Translations under genes and position numbers: made by a program | Notes under the pieces: generated by a model | Told to the model about the DNA's origin: nothing | The model's input: only the letters and a program-made list of their open reading frames with translations | Databases searched by the model: none | Assembly: GCF_009377175.1 (NCBI RefSeq) | Contig: NZ_VJZD01000007.1 | Location: 29,786 to 93,785 of the forward strand | Direction of reading: 5' to 3' | Length of the DNA stretch: 64,000 nt | DNA from: Streptomyces adustus | GTDB lineage: Bacteria; Actinomycetota; Actinomycetes; Streptomycetales; Streptomycetaceae | Shown here: positions 25,493 through 33,363 of the stretch, piece after piece | How positions within the stretch are numbered: position 1 is the first letter of the stretch | Layout of the letters: each line of letters begins with the position of its first letter

Positions 25493-25987
25493 AGAGAACC
25501 TCGTTCTTCGGGGACAGGGGGTCGCTCGCTCGCCGGATCCGGGTGGTGCGGGTGGTGCGTGGGTCCTGGCATGCGGAGGCACCGTGACCCCTGGGGGGCC
25601 GTGGTGCCTGGCGACGTCCTCAAGACAACCAGCCCCGACCGGTGTCCGCAGTGACCCCTTTTACTAGTTGTGGCCGCATTGGGGTGTTTGCTGGTCTGTG
25701 TGAGCTGGCTCTCAATCCGCAGGTCAAGGCATGTGTGTGTGCCTAAACATGCCCGCTTTCGTCCACTATCGCGGGTAGTGAGTGACGTGCGTCATGTGGG
25801 GTGCTTCACCGGTTCCGCGACGCTGTGTGCGCGGGGATGCACGGTGCGAGTCTCGGAGGCGAGTTCGCAGAGGATGCAGTCCGATGCGGGTCGGCGTAGG
25901 CGAGCGCCGCCTGTAGGGCATGGCGAGATCGCGCCTCGCACCGTACGCGGCCGATCGGCCGCGCCGGAGGAGTGCGGGAGGGTCGGT
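25493..25987. other. Long spacer upstream of the transglycosylase gene
   Basis: About 495 bases separate the transglycosylase start from the end of the TetR gene at 25988. It contains the stem at 25577-25609 and probably the transglycosylase promoter. Cell-wall hydrolase genes in actinobacteria often have c-di-AMP riboswitch leaders; I could not match the consensus here. No other gene is seen. Confidence 0.5.
25577..25609 (-). promoter_or_regulatory. Strong stem in the 5' leader of the transglycosylase gene
   Basis: AGGCACC and GGTGCCT arms (7 bp, perfect) enclose a C-rich then G-rich interior that can extend the stem. It lies 85-117 bases upstream of the GTG start. It may be a leader RNA structure or simply a GC-rich hairpin. 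Confidence 0.35.
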
Positions 25988-26698
25988 TCACTCCGAGGTG
26001 GCGAGCCGCTCCAGCCATTCGCGCAGCAGGACCGTCTCGGTGGAGCCGAGGGCGGTGGGCCGGTCGCCGAGCGCGGCGTTCAGGGCGAGGGCGTGGACGG
26101 GCACGGCGTCGCCGGAGGCCGGCGCGGCCGGCCGGGCTTCGGTGGTCACGGAGGCCAGGACGGTGTCGCGCACCCGGACGGACAGGCCGCGGTCGCGGGC
26201 GTCGGCGGGGGAGGAGATCAGTGCGAGGGTGACGCCGGCGGAGGTGGCCTGGATGGTCTGGGCTGCCGCGTCGACGGGGATGCGCAGGCGTCCCGCGCGG
26301 GCGGTGCGCTCGAGCATGGCGCGCAGCAGCGCGTAGGCGTCCTCGGCGGCGGCCGGGCGGTGGCCGGGCCGGACGGTGCCGTACATCAGGACGTAGAAGG
26401 CCGGGTGGGTCAGGCCGAAGTCGACGTGCATGTCCCAGCCGCGCCGCAGGTCCTCCACCGGGTCCTCGGTCGGTGCAAGCGAGTGCTTCTCGGCCAGGTA
26501 GCGCTCGAAGCCGTAGCCGGCCACGGCGTCCAGCAGTCCGTCCTTGTCGCCGAAGACCCGGTACAGGGTGGGGGCCTGTACTCCGGCGGCGGCGCAGACG
26601 GCCCTGGTGGACAGCGCCTCGCTGCCGCCCTCGGCCAGCAGGCGGGCGGCCGCCCGGAGGATGCGCTCGCGGGTCTCCGGAGATTTTTCTGCGCTCAT
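25988..26698 (-). CDS. TetR/AcrR family regulator, divergent to an aldo/keto reductase
   Basis: 236 aa. The helix-turn-helix (about 10-55: RILRAAARLLAEGGSEALST, AVCAAAGVQAPTLYRVFGDK) is near-identical in layout to the TetR at 5974. The C-terminal domain shares the DLRRGWDMHVDFGLTHPAF stretch, so the two are paralogues. The ATG at 26698 gives the expected N-terminus. The 92-base spacer to the aldo/keto reductase carries three copies of a CGTTAGC half-site, making auto-repression and repression of the reductase very likely. The inducer is unknown. Confidence 0.92.
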   Translation of the reverse strand: MSAEKSPETRERILRAAARLLAEGGSEALSTRAVCAAAGVQAPTLYRVFGDKDGLLDAVAGYGFERYLAEKHSLAPTEDPVEDLRRGWDMHVDFGLTHPAFYVLMYGTVRPGHRPAAAEDAYALLRAMLERTARAGRLRIPVDAAAQTIQATSAGVTLALISSPADARDRGLSVRVRDTVLASVTTEARPAAPASGDAVPVHALALNAALGDRPTALGSTETVLLREWLERLATSE

Positions 26699-26720
26699 GG
26701 AATCAACGCTACCGGACAGG

Positions 26721-26761
26721 CGTTAGCATCGATGTAGCAACGCTAACGACATCGCGTTAGC
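26721..26761. promoter_or_regulatory. TetR operator array with three half-sites
   Basis: CGTTAGC (26721-26727), its complement GCTAACG (26742-26748) and CGTTAGC again (26755-26761) form two overlapping inverted repeats with spacers of 14 and 6 bases. The array sits midway between divergent starts at 26698 and 26791. Confidence 0.75.
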
Positions 26762-26790
26762 GTCGATTCGATGAGAAGGAACGGCTCTCC

Positions 26791-27786
26791 GTGAACCACC
26801 GAACCCTTGGCACCACCGGTCCCCGCGTCTCGTCCCTCGGCCTCGGTCTGATGGGCATGTCCGACCTGTACGGACCCGCCGACGAGTCGGAGTCCATCGC
26901 GACGATCCACGCCGCCCTGGACGCCGGCCTCACCCTGCTGGACACCGGCGACTTCTACGGCATGGGCCACAACGAGCTGCTGCTGCGCGACGCCCTGCGC
27001 GGACGCAACCGCGACAGCGCCGTCATCAGCGTCAAATTCGGCGCCCTGCGCGACGCCGACGGCGGCTGGAGCGGTTACGACGGCCGCCCCGAGGCGGTGA
27101 AGAACTTCCTCGCCTACTCCCTGCGCCGCCTGGGCACGGACCACATCGACATCTACCGTCCCTCCCGCCTGGACCCGAACGTGCCGATCGAGGAGACCGT
27201 CGGTGCCATCGCCGAGATGGTCCAGGCCGGCCACGTCCGCCACATCGGACTGTCCGAGGTGGGCGTCGAGACCTTGCGTCGCGCCCAGGCCGTCCACCCC
27301 ATCGCCGACCTGCAGATCGAGTACTCCCTGCTCTCCCGCGGCATCGAGGAGACCATCCTGCCCACCGCCCGCGAGCTGGGCATCGGCATCACGGCCTACG
27401 GCGTGCTCTCCCGTGGCCTGCTCTCCGGCCACTGGACCCGGGACCGTGAACTCGGCGCCCAGGACTTCCGTGGCATCAGCCCCCGTTTCCAGGGCGAGAA
27501 CCTCGACCGCAACCTGACCCTGGTCGAGGCCCTCCGAAAGATCGCCGCGGACAAGGGGGCCGGCGTCGCCCAGATCGCCATCGCCTGGGTGGCCGCCCAG
27601 GGCAGCGACATCGTGCCGCTGGTCGGCGCCCGCCGCCGCGAACGCCTCGTCGAAGCCCTCGGCGCCCAGGCCGTCACGCTCACCACGGACGACCTCGCCG
27701 CCATCGAGCAGGCCGTCCCGGCCGACGCCGCGGCCGGAACCCGCTACGCGGCGCCGCTGATGGACCACCTCGACAGCGAGCGCTGA
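26791..27786 (+). CDS. Aldo/keto reductase lacking the usual catalytic histidine
   Basis: 331 aa NADP-dependent TIM-barrel protein. The family opening RTLGTTGPRVSSLGLGLMGM and the catalytic D51/Y56 (DTGDFYG) and K82 (ISVKFG) are present. However, the strand that normally ends in Gln/Pro-His carries IYRPSRLDP, so serine 125 replaces the catalytic histidine. The C-terminal cofactor-binding motif LVGARRRERLVEAL is intact. It is expected to reduce carbonyls, though the change suggests altered chemistry or preference. The GTG start at 26791 has AAGGA ten bases upstream. It is divergently paired with a TetR regulator and operator array, so it is probably induced by a reactive carbonyl or similar compound. 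Confidence 0.88.
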   Translation: MNHRTLGTTGPRVSSLGLGLMGMSDLYGPADESESIATIHAALDAGLTLLDTGDFYGMGHNELLLRDALRGRNRDSAVISVKFGALRDADGGWSGYDGRPEAVKNFLAYSLRRLGTDHIDIYRPSRLDPNVPIEETVGAIAEMVQAGHVRHIGLSEVGVETLRRAQAVHPIADLQIEYSLLSRGIEETILPTARELGIGITAYGVLSRGLLSGHWTRDRELGAQDFRGISPRFQGENLDRNLTLVEALRKIAADKGAGVAQIAIAWVAAQGSDIVPLVGARRRERLVEALGAQAVTLTTDDLAAIEQAVPADAAAGTRYAAPLMDHLDSER

Positions 27787-28029
27787 GGCGCCACGCCCAT
27801 CTGCGGAAGGGTTGGGGCCCGACCGGCCCCGGCCCGCACACAATGAGTCCACGAGAGGAGACCGCCCGCCCGGCGGCGCGCAGCAGGACGGCCACGCTCA
27901 CGCCACCCTCTGCCACACGCCGCACCACGGCACACCACGCCGCCACCGGCAAGGGACCGCGGCGCCGGTCGGACGCCCGACCGGGTCAGCCCGTCGCCAC
28001 GGGGGAGCGCCGGCCGCCGAGTCGACCCG

Positions 28030-28968
28030 TCACCAGGCGTTGACGACCGGCGCGCCGGGCTCGTACAGCCGCCAGGCCTTCTCGAGGCGCGCGAGCCGGC
28101 CGGCGGCGGCGATGCCGTACAGGGAGGTGACCTTGCCGTCGCCGACCTCGAATGCCACCGCGCCCACGACCCGGTCCTCGATCACGGCGACGACGGCCGG
28201 GGAGCCGTTGACCAGCGCGATGTGGAGGGCGGGGGAACCGCCGGCCAGCCGCCGCTTCGCCGGGGTGGGTTTGAAGCCGGCCCGCACGTAGGAGGCGACG
28301 CGCTCACGCGTGATGAACCGCAGCAGCCGCCTGCTCAGTCCGGCGCCGTCCGAGACCGCCGTCACGTCGTCGGTGAGCAGCGCCACCAGCCGCTCGGTGC
28401 GCCCCGACATGGCGGCGGCGAGGAACTCCTCGACGACCCGGCGCGCGGACGCGGGGTCGGTCTGTGTGCCGCGGCGACGCTCCGCGGCGACCCGGACGCG
28501 GGCGCGGTGGAGATGCTGCTGGCTCGCGGGCTCGGTGATGTCGAGGATCCCGGCGATCTCGGAGTGGCTGTAGGAGAAGGCCTCGCGCAGGACGTAGACG
28601 GCCCGCTCGACCGGTGAGAGGCGCTCCATGAGGGTCAGTACCGCCAAGGACACCGATTCGCGCTGCTCGAAGGTGTCGGCCGGGCCGAGCATGGGGTCGC
28701 CCTCGAGGAGCGGCTCGGGCAGCCACGCGCCGGCCGTGCGCTCGTGGCGTGCGTGCGCCGACCGGAGCCGGTCGAGGCAGAGATTGGTGAGGGCCTTGGT
28801 CAGCCACGCCTGCGGCACCTCGACCCTGTCTCGGTCGGCGGCCTGCCAGCGCAGGAACGTGTCCTGCACGGCGTCCTCGGCATCGGCCGCCGAGCCGAGC
28901 AGACGGTACGCGAGCGAGGCCAGCCGGCCCCGGCCGGCCTCGAACACGTCGGTGGCTGCACTGTCCAT
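28030..28968 (-). CDS. ECF41-type sigma factor (SigJ-like) with SnoaL-like C-terminal domain
   Basis: 312 aa. Sigma region 2 spans about 8-75 (LASLAYRLLGSAADAEDAVQ) and region 4 about 120-175 (RLSPVERAVYVLREAFSYSH). The linker has the ECF41 signature WLPEP (82-86). A fused C-terminal SnoaL/NTF2-like domain (about 190-300, with NGSPAVVAVIED) replaces an anti-sigma factor and is known to tune activity in this group. The usual DGGGK motif is altered to DGAGLSR. The ATG at 28968 lies 10 bases behind the flavoprotein stop, so the two form an operon, as is typical for ECF41 genes and their oxidoreductase partners. A matching promoter lies upstream of the operon. Confidence 0.92.
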   Translation of the reverse strand: MDSAATDVFEAGRGRLASLAYRLLGSAADAEDAVQDTFLRWQAADRDRVEVPQAWLTKALTNLCLDRLRSAHARHERTAGAWLPEPLLEGDPMLGPADTFEQRESVSLAVLTLMERLSPVERAVYVLREAFSYSHSEIAGILDITEPASQQHLHRARVRVAAERRRGTQTDPASARRVVEEFLAAAMSGRTERLVALLTDDVTAVSDGAGLSRRLLRFITRERVASYVRAGFKPTPAKRRLAGGSPALHIALVNGSPAVVAVIEDRVVGAVAFEVGDGKVTSLYGIAAAGRLARLEKAWRLYEPGAPVVNAW

Positions 28969-28978
28969 GCGGGACAAC

Positions 28979-30169
28979 CTACGCGGACGCCCTCGCACCG
29001 GCCCGATCGGGCGTGGTGGCCAGGCGGTGCCTGCGCTTCGGCATGCCGAAGGTGGGGTGCGCGATGCTCCACCCGGCCCCGTGGAGGATGCCCGACTTGA
29101 GCCGCGCGGCGCTCGGGCCGCCCAGGTACCAGGACTTGGACCGGGCGTCCCCGTCCACCATCTGGAAGATCGCGTCCCGCCGTCCGAGGCTGATGTGGTT
29201 GCCGTAGTACTTCAGCCCGGTCGTCGGGACCTTGGTGCCCGACAGGCGCGCGATGATCGCCGCTGTCGCCTGCATGGCGGTGAAGCCCGCCGAGGCGCAG
29301 GACATCGGCAGCGGCCGGCCGTTGTCCCCGATCGCGTAGGCGCAGTCACCGGCGGCGTAGACGTCCGGGTGCGAGAGCGAGCGCATGGTGCGGTCGACGA
29401 CGATCTGACCGGTCCCGGCGACCTCCAGGCCGCTCGCGGCCGCGAGGGGATGTACGGCGAACCCGGCCGCCCACACGGTCACGTCGGCCGGGACGGACGC
29501 GTCGGCGGCGATCGCCCGGGCCGGCTCGACCGCGTCGATCGCCGTGTGTTCGTGGACGGTGATGCCGAGCCGGTCGAAGGCCTGGCGCAGGTGGCGGCGG
29601 GCCTTGGGGGAGAGCCAGGCGCCCAGCGCGCCGCGGGCGGCGAGCGCGACCGAGAGGTCGGGCCGCGACTCGGCGAACTCGGTGGCGGTCTCGATACCGG
29701 TCAGCCCCTCACCGACGACCAGCACCGTGCCGCCCTCGCCCAGCCCCGCCAAGCGCTCACGCAGACGCAGCGCCGAGGACCGGCTGGTCACATCGAAGGC
29801 GTGCTCCGCCACACCGGGAACGCCCTGGTGGGCGACGGAGCTGCCCAGCGTGTAGAGCAGCGTGTCGTACGCGAGTTCGCCGCTCTCGCCGTCCTCGCCG
29901 GTCACGGCGACGGTCCGGCCCGCGGGGTCGACACCGGTGACGCGTGCCAGGCGCAGCCGCACGCCGGTACCGGCGAATACGTCGGCGAGCCCGCGGAAGG
30001 CGATGTCCCGGCCGCTCGCGAGCTGGTGCAGCCGCATCCGCTCGACGAAGTCGGGCTCGGCGTTGACGACGGTGATCTCGAAGTCGGCGGGGGAGAGCCG
30101 CCGGGCCAGGTTCCCGGCAGCGTAGGCTCCGGCGTACCCGGCGCCGAGTACGACGATGCGGTGCTTCAT
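28979..30169 (-). CDS. NDH-2-like FAD-dependent pyridine nucleotide oxidoreductase
   Basis: 396 aa flavoprotein. The FAD-binding Rossmann motif is IVVLGAGYAGAYAA near the start, the NAD(P)H-binding motif is VLVVGEGLTGIETA near 160, and a final FAD motif is DVYAAGDCAY. This order matches type II NADH dehydrogenases and related disulfide-oxidoreductase-like enzymes; no CxxC redox pair is seen. It would oxidise NAD(P)H with a quinone or small acceptor. The ATG has GGAG seven bases upstream. It is the first gene of an operon with the ECF41 sigma factor. Such oxidoreductases are the conserved partners (the COE group) and usual targets of these sigma factors. Confidence 0.88.
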   Translation of the reverse strand: MKHRIVVLGAGYAGAYAAGNLARRLSPADFEITVVNAEPDFVERMRLHQLASGRDIAFRGLADVFAGTGVRLRLARVTGVDPAGRTVAVTGEDGESGELAYDTLLYTLGSSVAHQGVPGVAEHAFDVTSRSSALRLRERLAGLGEGGTVLVVGEGLTGIETATEFAESRPDLSVALAARGALGAWLSPKARRHLRQAFDRLGITVHEHTAIDAVEPARAIAADASVPADVTVWAAGFAVHPLAAASGLEVAGTGQIVVDRTMRSLSHPDVYAAGDCAYAIGDNGRPLPMSCASAGFTAMQATAAIIARLSGTKVPTTGLKYYGNHISLGRRDAIFQMVDGDARSKSWYLGGPSAARLKSGILHGAGWSIAHPTFGMPKRRHRLATTPDRAGARASA

Positions 30170-30202
30170 GGCGATGCTCCTGTCTCGTTCGCGTGCCCCT
30201 TG

Positions 30203-30229
30203 AACGAGACGGCGCCCCGATTGCTGACA
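30203..30229 (-). promoter_or_regulatory. ECF41-type promoter ahead of the flavoprotein-sigma operon
   Basis: On the minus strand TGTCAGC (30229-30223) is followed after exactly 16 bases by CGTT (30206-30203). The published ECF41 target is TGTCACA-N16-CGTC. Two of seven and one of four positions differ, and the spacing is exact. The start codon lies 33 bases downstream. Confidence 0.6.
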
Positions 30230-30312
30230 GAAGCCGAGTGTGACGCCGGTCACCGGAGGCTCAGCAGCGGCTGAGCCTCCGGCAGACGCTCGGGCCCCGG
30301 CGGGCGGACGGG

Positions 30313-31146
30313 TCAGCGCAGCCCGGCGAAGAGGTCGTTCTCGGGCACGGCCGCGCCGGTGGTGTCCTGGACGCGTACGAAGGTCTCGACACCCATCAGC
30401 TCGGTGAACCTCTGCCGGCCCATCTTGAGGAAGAAGATGTTCTCGCCCTGGCTGGCGTGCGCGGCCAGCGCGTCGAACTTCTGAGCGCCGAAAGCTGAGG
30501 TGTCCACCCAGGTGGTGATCTCCTCGTCGGGGAGCCCGATCTCGGCCATCGCGGCGGCCTCGGCGGGATCCGGCTCCTGCCAGTCCGCACCGAACTCGCG
30601 CATGGTCTCCCCGAACCGCTGCATCATCGAGCGGGGCGCAGTCGTCCAGTACACCTTCGGCGTCGGCGAGGTCATCGCGAGCGCCGCCATCGTGATGCGG
30701 TTGGCCTGGATGTGGTCGGGGTGGCCGTAGAAGCCGTTCTCGTCGTAGGTGACGACCACATCGGGCCGATAGCGCCGCAAGAGTTCCGCGAGCCGGGCGG
30801 CGCCCTCCTCGACGGGCGTCCGCCAGAAGGATCCGGGGGCGTCATTGTTCGGCCAGCCCATCATCCCGGAGTCGGCGTAGTCGAGTGTCTCCAGATGACT
30901 GACCTTCAGGACTTCGCAGCTCGCCTCGAGTTCACGACGTCGCATCAAGGCGACGGCCGCCGGATCGTGCCCGGGCTCGCCCGGCTTGACACCCCCCGGT
31001 CCGTCGCCGCAACCGCCGTCGGTACACGTCACCAGGACCGTGCGGATGCCCTCCGCCGCGTAGCGCGCGAGGACACCTCCCGTCCCCGTGGCCTCGTCGT
31101 CGGGGTGAGCGTGTACCGCCATGAGCGTCAAAGGCCGGTCAGTCAT
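30313..31146 (-). CDS. PIG-L/LmbE family deacetylase, Mca-like (mycothiol S-conjugate amidase type)
   Basis: 277 aa metal-dependent amidase. Zinc ligands are in AHPDDEATGTGG (H14, D17) and NGFYGHPDHIQANR. The length and motifs TCTDGGCGDGPGG and YDENGFYGHPDH resemble mycothiol conjugate amidase, which cleaves mycothiol adducts of toxins, and the related deacetylase MshB. The two cannot be separated with certainty by eye. The ATG at 31146 has GGAGGA upstream. It is downstream of the FAH-type genes but separated by about 460 bases that encode, in the same frame, a fragment of a STAS protein. Whether it belongs to the catabolic operon is therefore unclear. Confidence 0.85.
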   Translation of the reverse strand: MTDRPLTLMAVHAHPDDEATGTGGVLARYAAEGIRTVLVTCTDGGCGDGPGGVKPGEPGHDPAAVALMRRRELEASCEVLKVSHLETLDYADSGMMGWPNNDAPGSFWRTPVEEGAARLAELLRRYRPDVVVTYDENGFYGHPDHIQANRITMAALAMTSPTPKVYWTTAPRSMMQRFGETMREFGADWQEPDPAEAAAMAEIGLPDEEITTWVDTSAFGAQKFDALAAHASQGENIFFLKMGRQRFTELMGVETFVRVQDTTGAAVPENDLFAGLR

Positions 31147-31353
31147 GAACAAGTCCTCCGGTGTGAAAAGGCTTCTGTCCGAACTCGGGGCGGACGGACG
31201 GGTGGCCGCCCCGGCATCGGGTGGCCGGACGCGCCCGGCCCGAGGACCCGGGACAGCCTCCGGCGCACGCCCTTCCGGTGTCTCTGTGCCTTGCCCGCGC
31301 GGCCCCGCTCCCTCGACCGGTGCAACAGCGTCGGCCGGACCGGCTGTTCCCGC

Positions 31354-31584
31354 CGTGCCCGAGAAGATCTCTGGACGGTCGAGTCCGACGATGCCGGAGA
31401 CCCGGCTGACACGCTCGGGGACGGCGGCCGGGGCGACGCCGGCGTGGGCCTGGCGGGCGATGTTGCGCCAGGCGATCAGGACGGTGATACCGCCGGAGTC
31501 GCAGCAGGTGATGCCGTCGAGGTCGATGACGACGGCACGGCGGGCCCGCCGTCGGCCGGGCGGGCGCACGCCGGTGGTTGTCAC
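31354..31584 (-). pseudogene. N-terminally truncated STAS (anti-sigma antagonist) remnant
   Basis: The minus-strand frame from 31584 reads RRAVVIDLDGITCCDSGGIT, then VLIAWRNIARQAHAGV and VSGIVGLDRPEIF. This is the second half of a STAS domain, with the phosphorylatable serine in the DSGG loop. The first strand and helix are missing, and the frame begins 20 bases after the FAH gene stop. It stays open through proline-rich sequence into the Mca-like gene, so a read-through fusion is formally possible, but a good ribosome site at 31146 argues the amidase is made separately. It looks like rearrangement debris at the island edge. Confidence 0.6.
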
Positions 31585-31605
31585 CCTCGTGCGCCCGGCG
31601 TGACT

Positions 31606-32472
31606 TCATGCCGAAGCAGGCCGCAAAGCCTCCGGATCCGAGCGGAAGGTCTGGCGCAGCTCGCCCAGACCCTCGATTCGGCTGACCAGGATGTCGTCGG
31701 GGCCGAGGAAGCGCTGCGGCACCCGACGGTTGCCGACGCCCGAAGGCGTTCCCGTGAAGATGAGGTCGCCCGGGTGGAGCGGGCAGACCGCGCTGATGAA
31801 CTCGATCAGCCGGGGAACCGAGAAGATCATCTCGCTGGTCCGGGCGCCCTGGACGCTCTCGCCGTTGAGCAGGCACTCGATGGCCAGATCGTCACGGTCG
31901 GCGAGCTCGTCCGGGGTGACCAGGGCAGGTCCGGTCGGGCCGAAGCCGGGATAGGACTTGCCCAAGGAGAACTGGGCCGGCTTGCCGGTCAGCTGCAGCC
32001 GCCGTTCGGACAGGTCCTGGCCCACGGTCAGGCCGGCGACGACCTCCCATGCCTCGGCGGCCGGGACACGGTGGCAGGCTCGGCCGATCACGGCCACCAT
32101 CTCCAGCTCCCAGTCGACGTTGCCGTCGGGCAGTTCGACCTCGGCGTGGGGGCCCGTTATGCACGAGGGGAACTTGGTGAAGAGCAGCGGGATCTCGGGA
32201 GCGACGTAGCCCGCCTCGGCCGCGTGCGGCCGGTAGTTCAACGCGACGGCGAACACCTGCCGGGGACGGGGGACGGGCGCGTTCAGGTCGGTTTCGCGGT
32301 AGGGCGTCGCGGCGGGCAGTTCTGCCTGCCCGGCCCAGGCTACGAACTCGTCCCATTCGGCGAGGAGTTGCATCGGGTCGGAGCCGAAGCGGCCGTGGGA
32401 GGCGGTGGCGATGTCGACCGCCCCGTCCCCGACGAGCAGGACGGCGCGGTCGGCCAGCGTGGCGAGTCGCAT
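31606..32472 (-). CDS. Fumarylacetoacetate hydrolase (FAH) family protein
   Basis: 288 aa. The FAH fold shows metal ligands E122 and E124 (DWELEMVAVIG) and D153 (VGQDLSERR), and the C-terminal FTGTPSGVGNRR loop. The superfamily cleaves or isomerises 2,4-diketo acids and related acylpyruvates; members include 2,4-diketo-3-deoxy-L-rhamnonate hydrolase and several aromatic-pathway hydrolases. Given two rhamnosidases and two SDRs nearby, a role in sugar-acid cleavage is an attractive but unproved idea. The ATG has AGGAGAA upstream. It follows the other FAH gene by 9 bases, forming an operon CMD-FAH-FAH read leftwards. Confidence 0.88.
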   Translation of the reverse strand: MRLATLADRAVLLVGDGAVDIATASHGRFGSDPMQLLAEWDEFVAWAGQAELPAATPYRETDLNAPVPRPRQVFAVALNYRPHAAEAGYVAPEIPLLFTKFPSCITGPHAEVELPDGNVDWELEMVAVIGRACHRVPAAEAWEVVAGLTVGQDLSERRLQLTGKPAQFSLGKSYPGFGPTGPALVTPDELADRDDLAIECLLNGESVQGARTSEMIFSVPRLIEFISAVCPLHPGDLIFTGTPSGVGNRRVPQRFLGPDDILVSRIEGLGELRQTFRSDPEALRPASA

Positions 32473-32481
32473 CTGTTCTCC

Positions 32482-33363
32482 TCAGTTCGTCGGGCCGTAG
32501 AGGTCGATCGAGTACGGTTCGCTGTCGTGCGCGTCCTTCCAGGCGATCACCGGATTGCGCAGGGTGCCGATCCCTTCGATCTCGGCTTCGATCCGGTCGC
32601 CTGGTCGGAGGTAGAAGTCGAAGGGGTTGGGCTGCACCGCCGCGACCCCCGAGATCGTTCCGGTGGTGACGATGTCGCCGGCGCTGTAGCCCTGCGCCGA
32701 GTGGTAGGCCACCAGGTGCGGGATGGAGATCACCATCTGCCGTGTGTTGCCGGCCTGCCGCCGCTCGCCGTTGACGCGCAGCTCCATGGCGAGTGCCTGC
32801 GGGTTCGGCACCTCGTCCTTGGTGACGATCCACGGGCCGATGGGGCAGAAGGTGTCGATCGCCTTGGAGAAGGAGAAGACGCCGGACTGCATCTCGCGGC
32901 GTTGGATGTCGCGGGCGGTGATGTCGTTGAAAACGGTGTAGCCGGCGATGTAGTCCTCGGCTTCCTCCGGGCCGAAGAACTTGCCGCTCCTGCCGATCAC
33001 GATTGCCAGCTCGAGCTCGTAGTCGAGCTCCTCGGTGAGTCCTTCGGGGTAGACGACCGCCTCGTCGGGGCCGATGATCGCGTCGACGTTCTGGAAGAAG
33101 ACGATGCCCTTGTGTACCGGGTGCGACCAGTCGACGGCGGTCAATTCGTCGTGGTGGTCGGTGAAGTTGCCGGCCGTGTGGAAGAACTTCTTCGGCACGA
33201 TCGGGGCCCGCAGGCGTACGTCCGCGAGGGCGAAGCGCCGGCCGGTCTCGCTGACCTCGCCGCCGCGCTCGAAGTAGTCGCGCATCGACGGAACGTCGAG
33301 TTCCACCACGTCATCGCGGTCGAGGCGGCCGACCTGGCCGTTGTCGAAGGTCACGAGTTTCAT
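32482..33363 (-). CDS. Fumarylacetoacetate hydrolase (FAH) family protein
   Basis: 293 aa. Metal ligands E116 and E118 (DYELELAIVIG) and D147 (GYTVFNDITARDIQ) define an FAH-superfamily hydrolase or isomerase. The motifs VPKKFFHTAGNF and TTGTISGV are those of the catechol-pathway and sugar-acid branches. It differs clearly from the neighbouring paralogue at 31606, so the two probably act on different 2-keto acids or in sequence. The ATG at 33363 has AGGAG upstream and overlaps the stop of the CMD gene by four bases (ATGA), implying translational coupling. Confidence 0.9.
   Translation of the reverse strand: MKLVTFDNGQVGRLDRDDVVELDVPSMRDYFERGGEVSETGRRFALADVRLRAPIVPKKFFHTAGNFTDHHDELTAVDWSHPVHKGIVFFQNVDAIIGPDEAVVYPEGLTEELDYELELAIVIGRSGKFFGPEEAEDYIAGYTVFNDITARDIQRREMQSGVFSFSKAIDTFCPIGPWIVTKDEVPNPQALAMELRVNGERRQAGNTRQMVISIPHLVAYHSAQGYSAGDIVTTGTISGVAAVQPNPFDFYLRPGDRIEAEIEGIGTLRNPVIAWKDAHDSEPYSIDLYGPTN

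Noticed and set aside
25577..25700. A c-di-AMP (ydaO) riboswitch ahead of the transglycosylase gene
   Set aside because: Position and gene type would fit, but I could not match the conserved pseudoknot and GGG-rich motifs; only a simple stem is visible.
30313..31584. A single 423-residue STAS-PIG-L fusion protein
   Set aside because: A strong GGAGGA ribosome site at the internal ATG 31146, a truncated STAS half and a long proline-rich junction favour a separate amidase and a decayed STAS remnant. The fusion is kept only as a finding.
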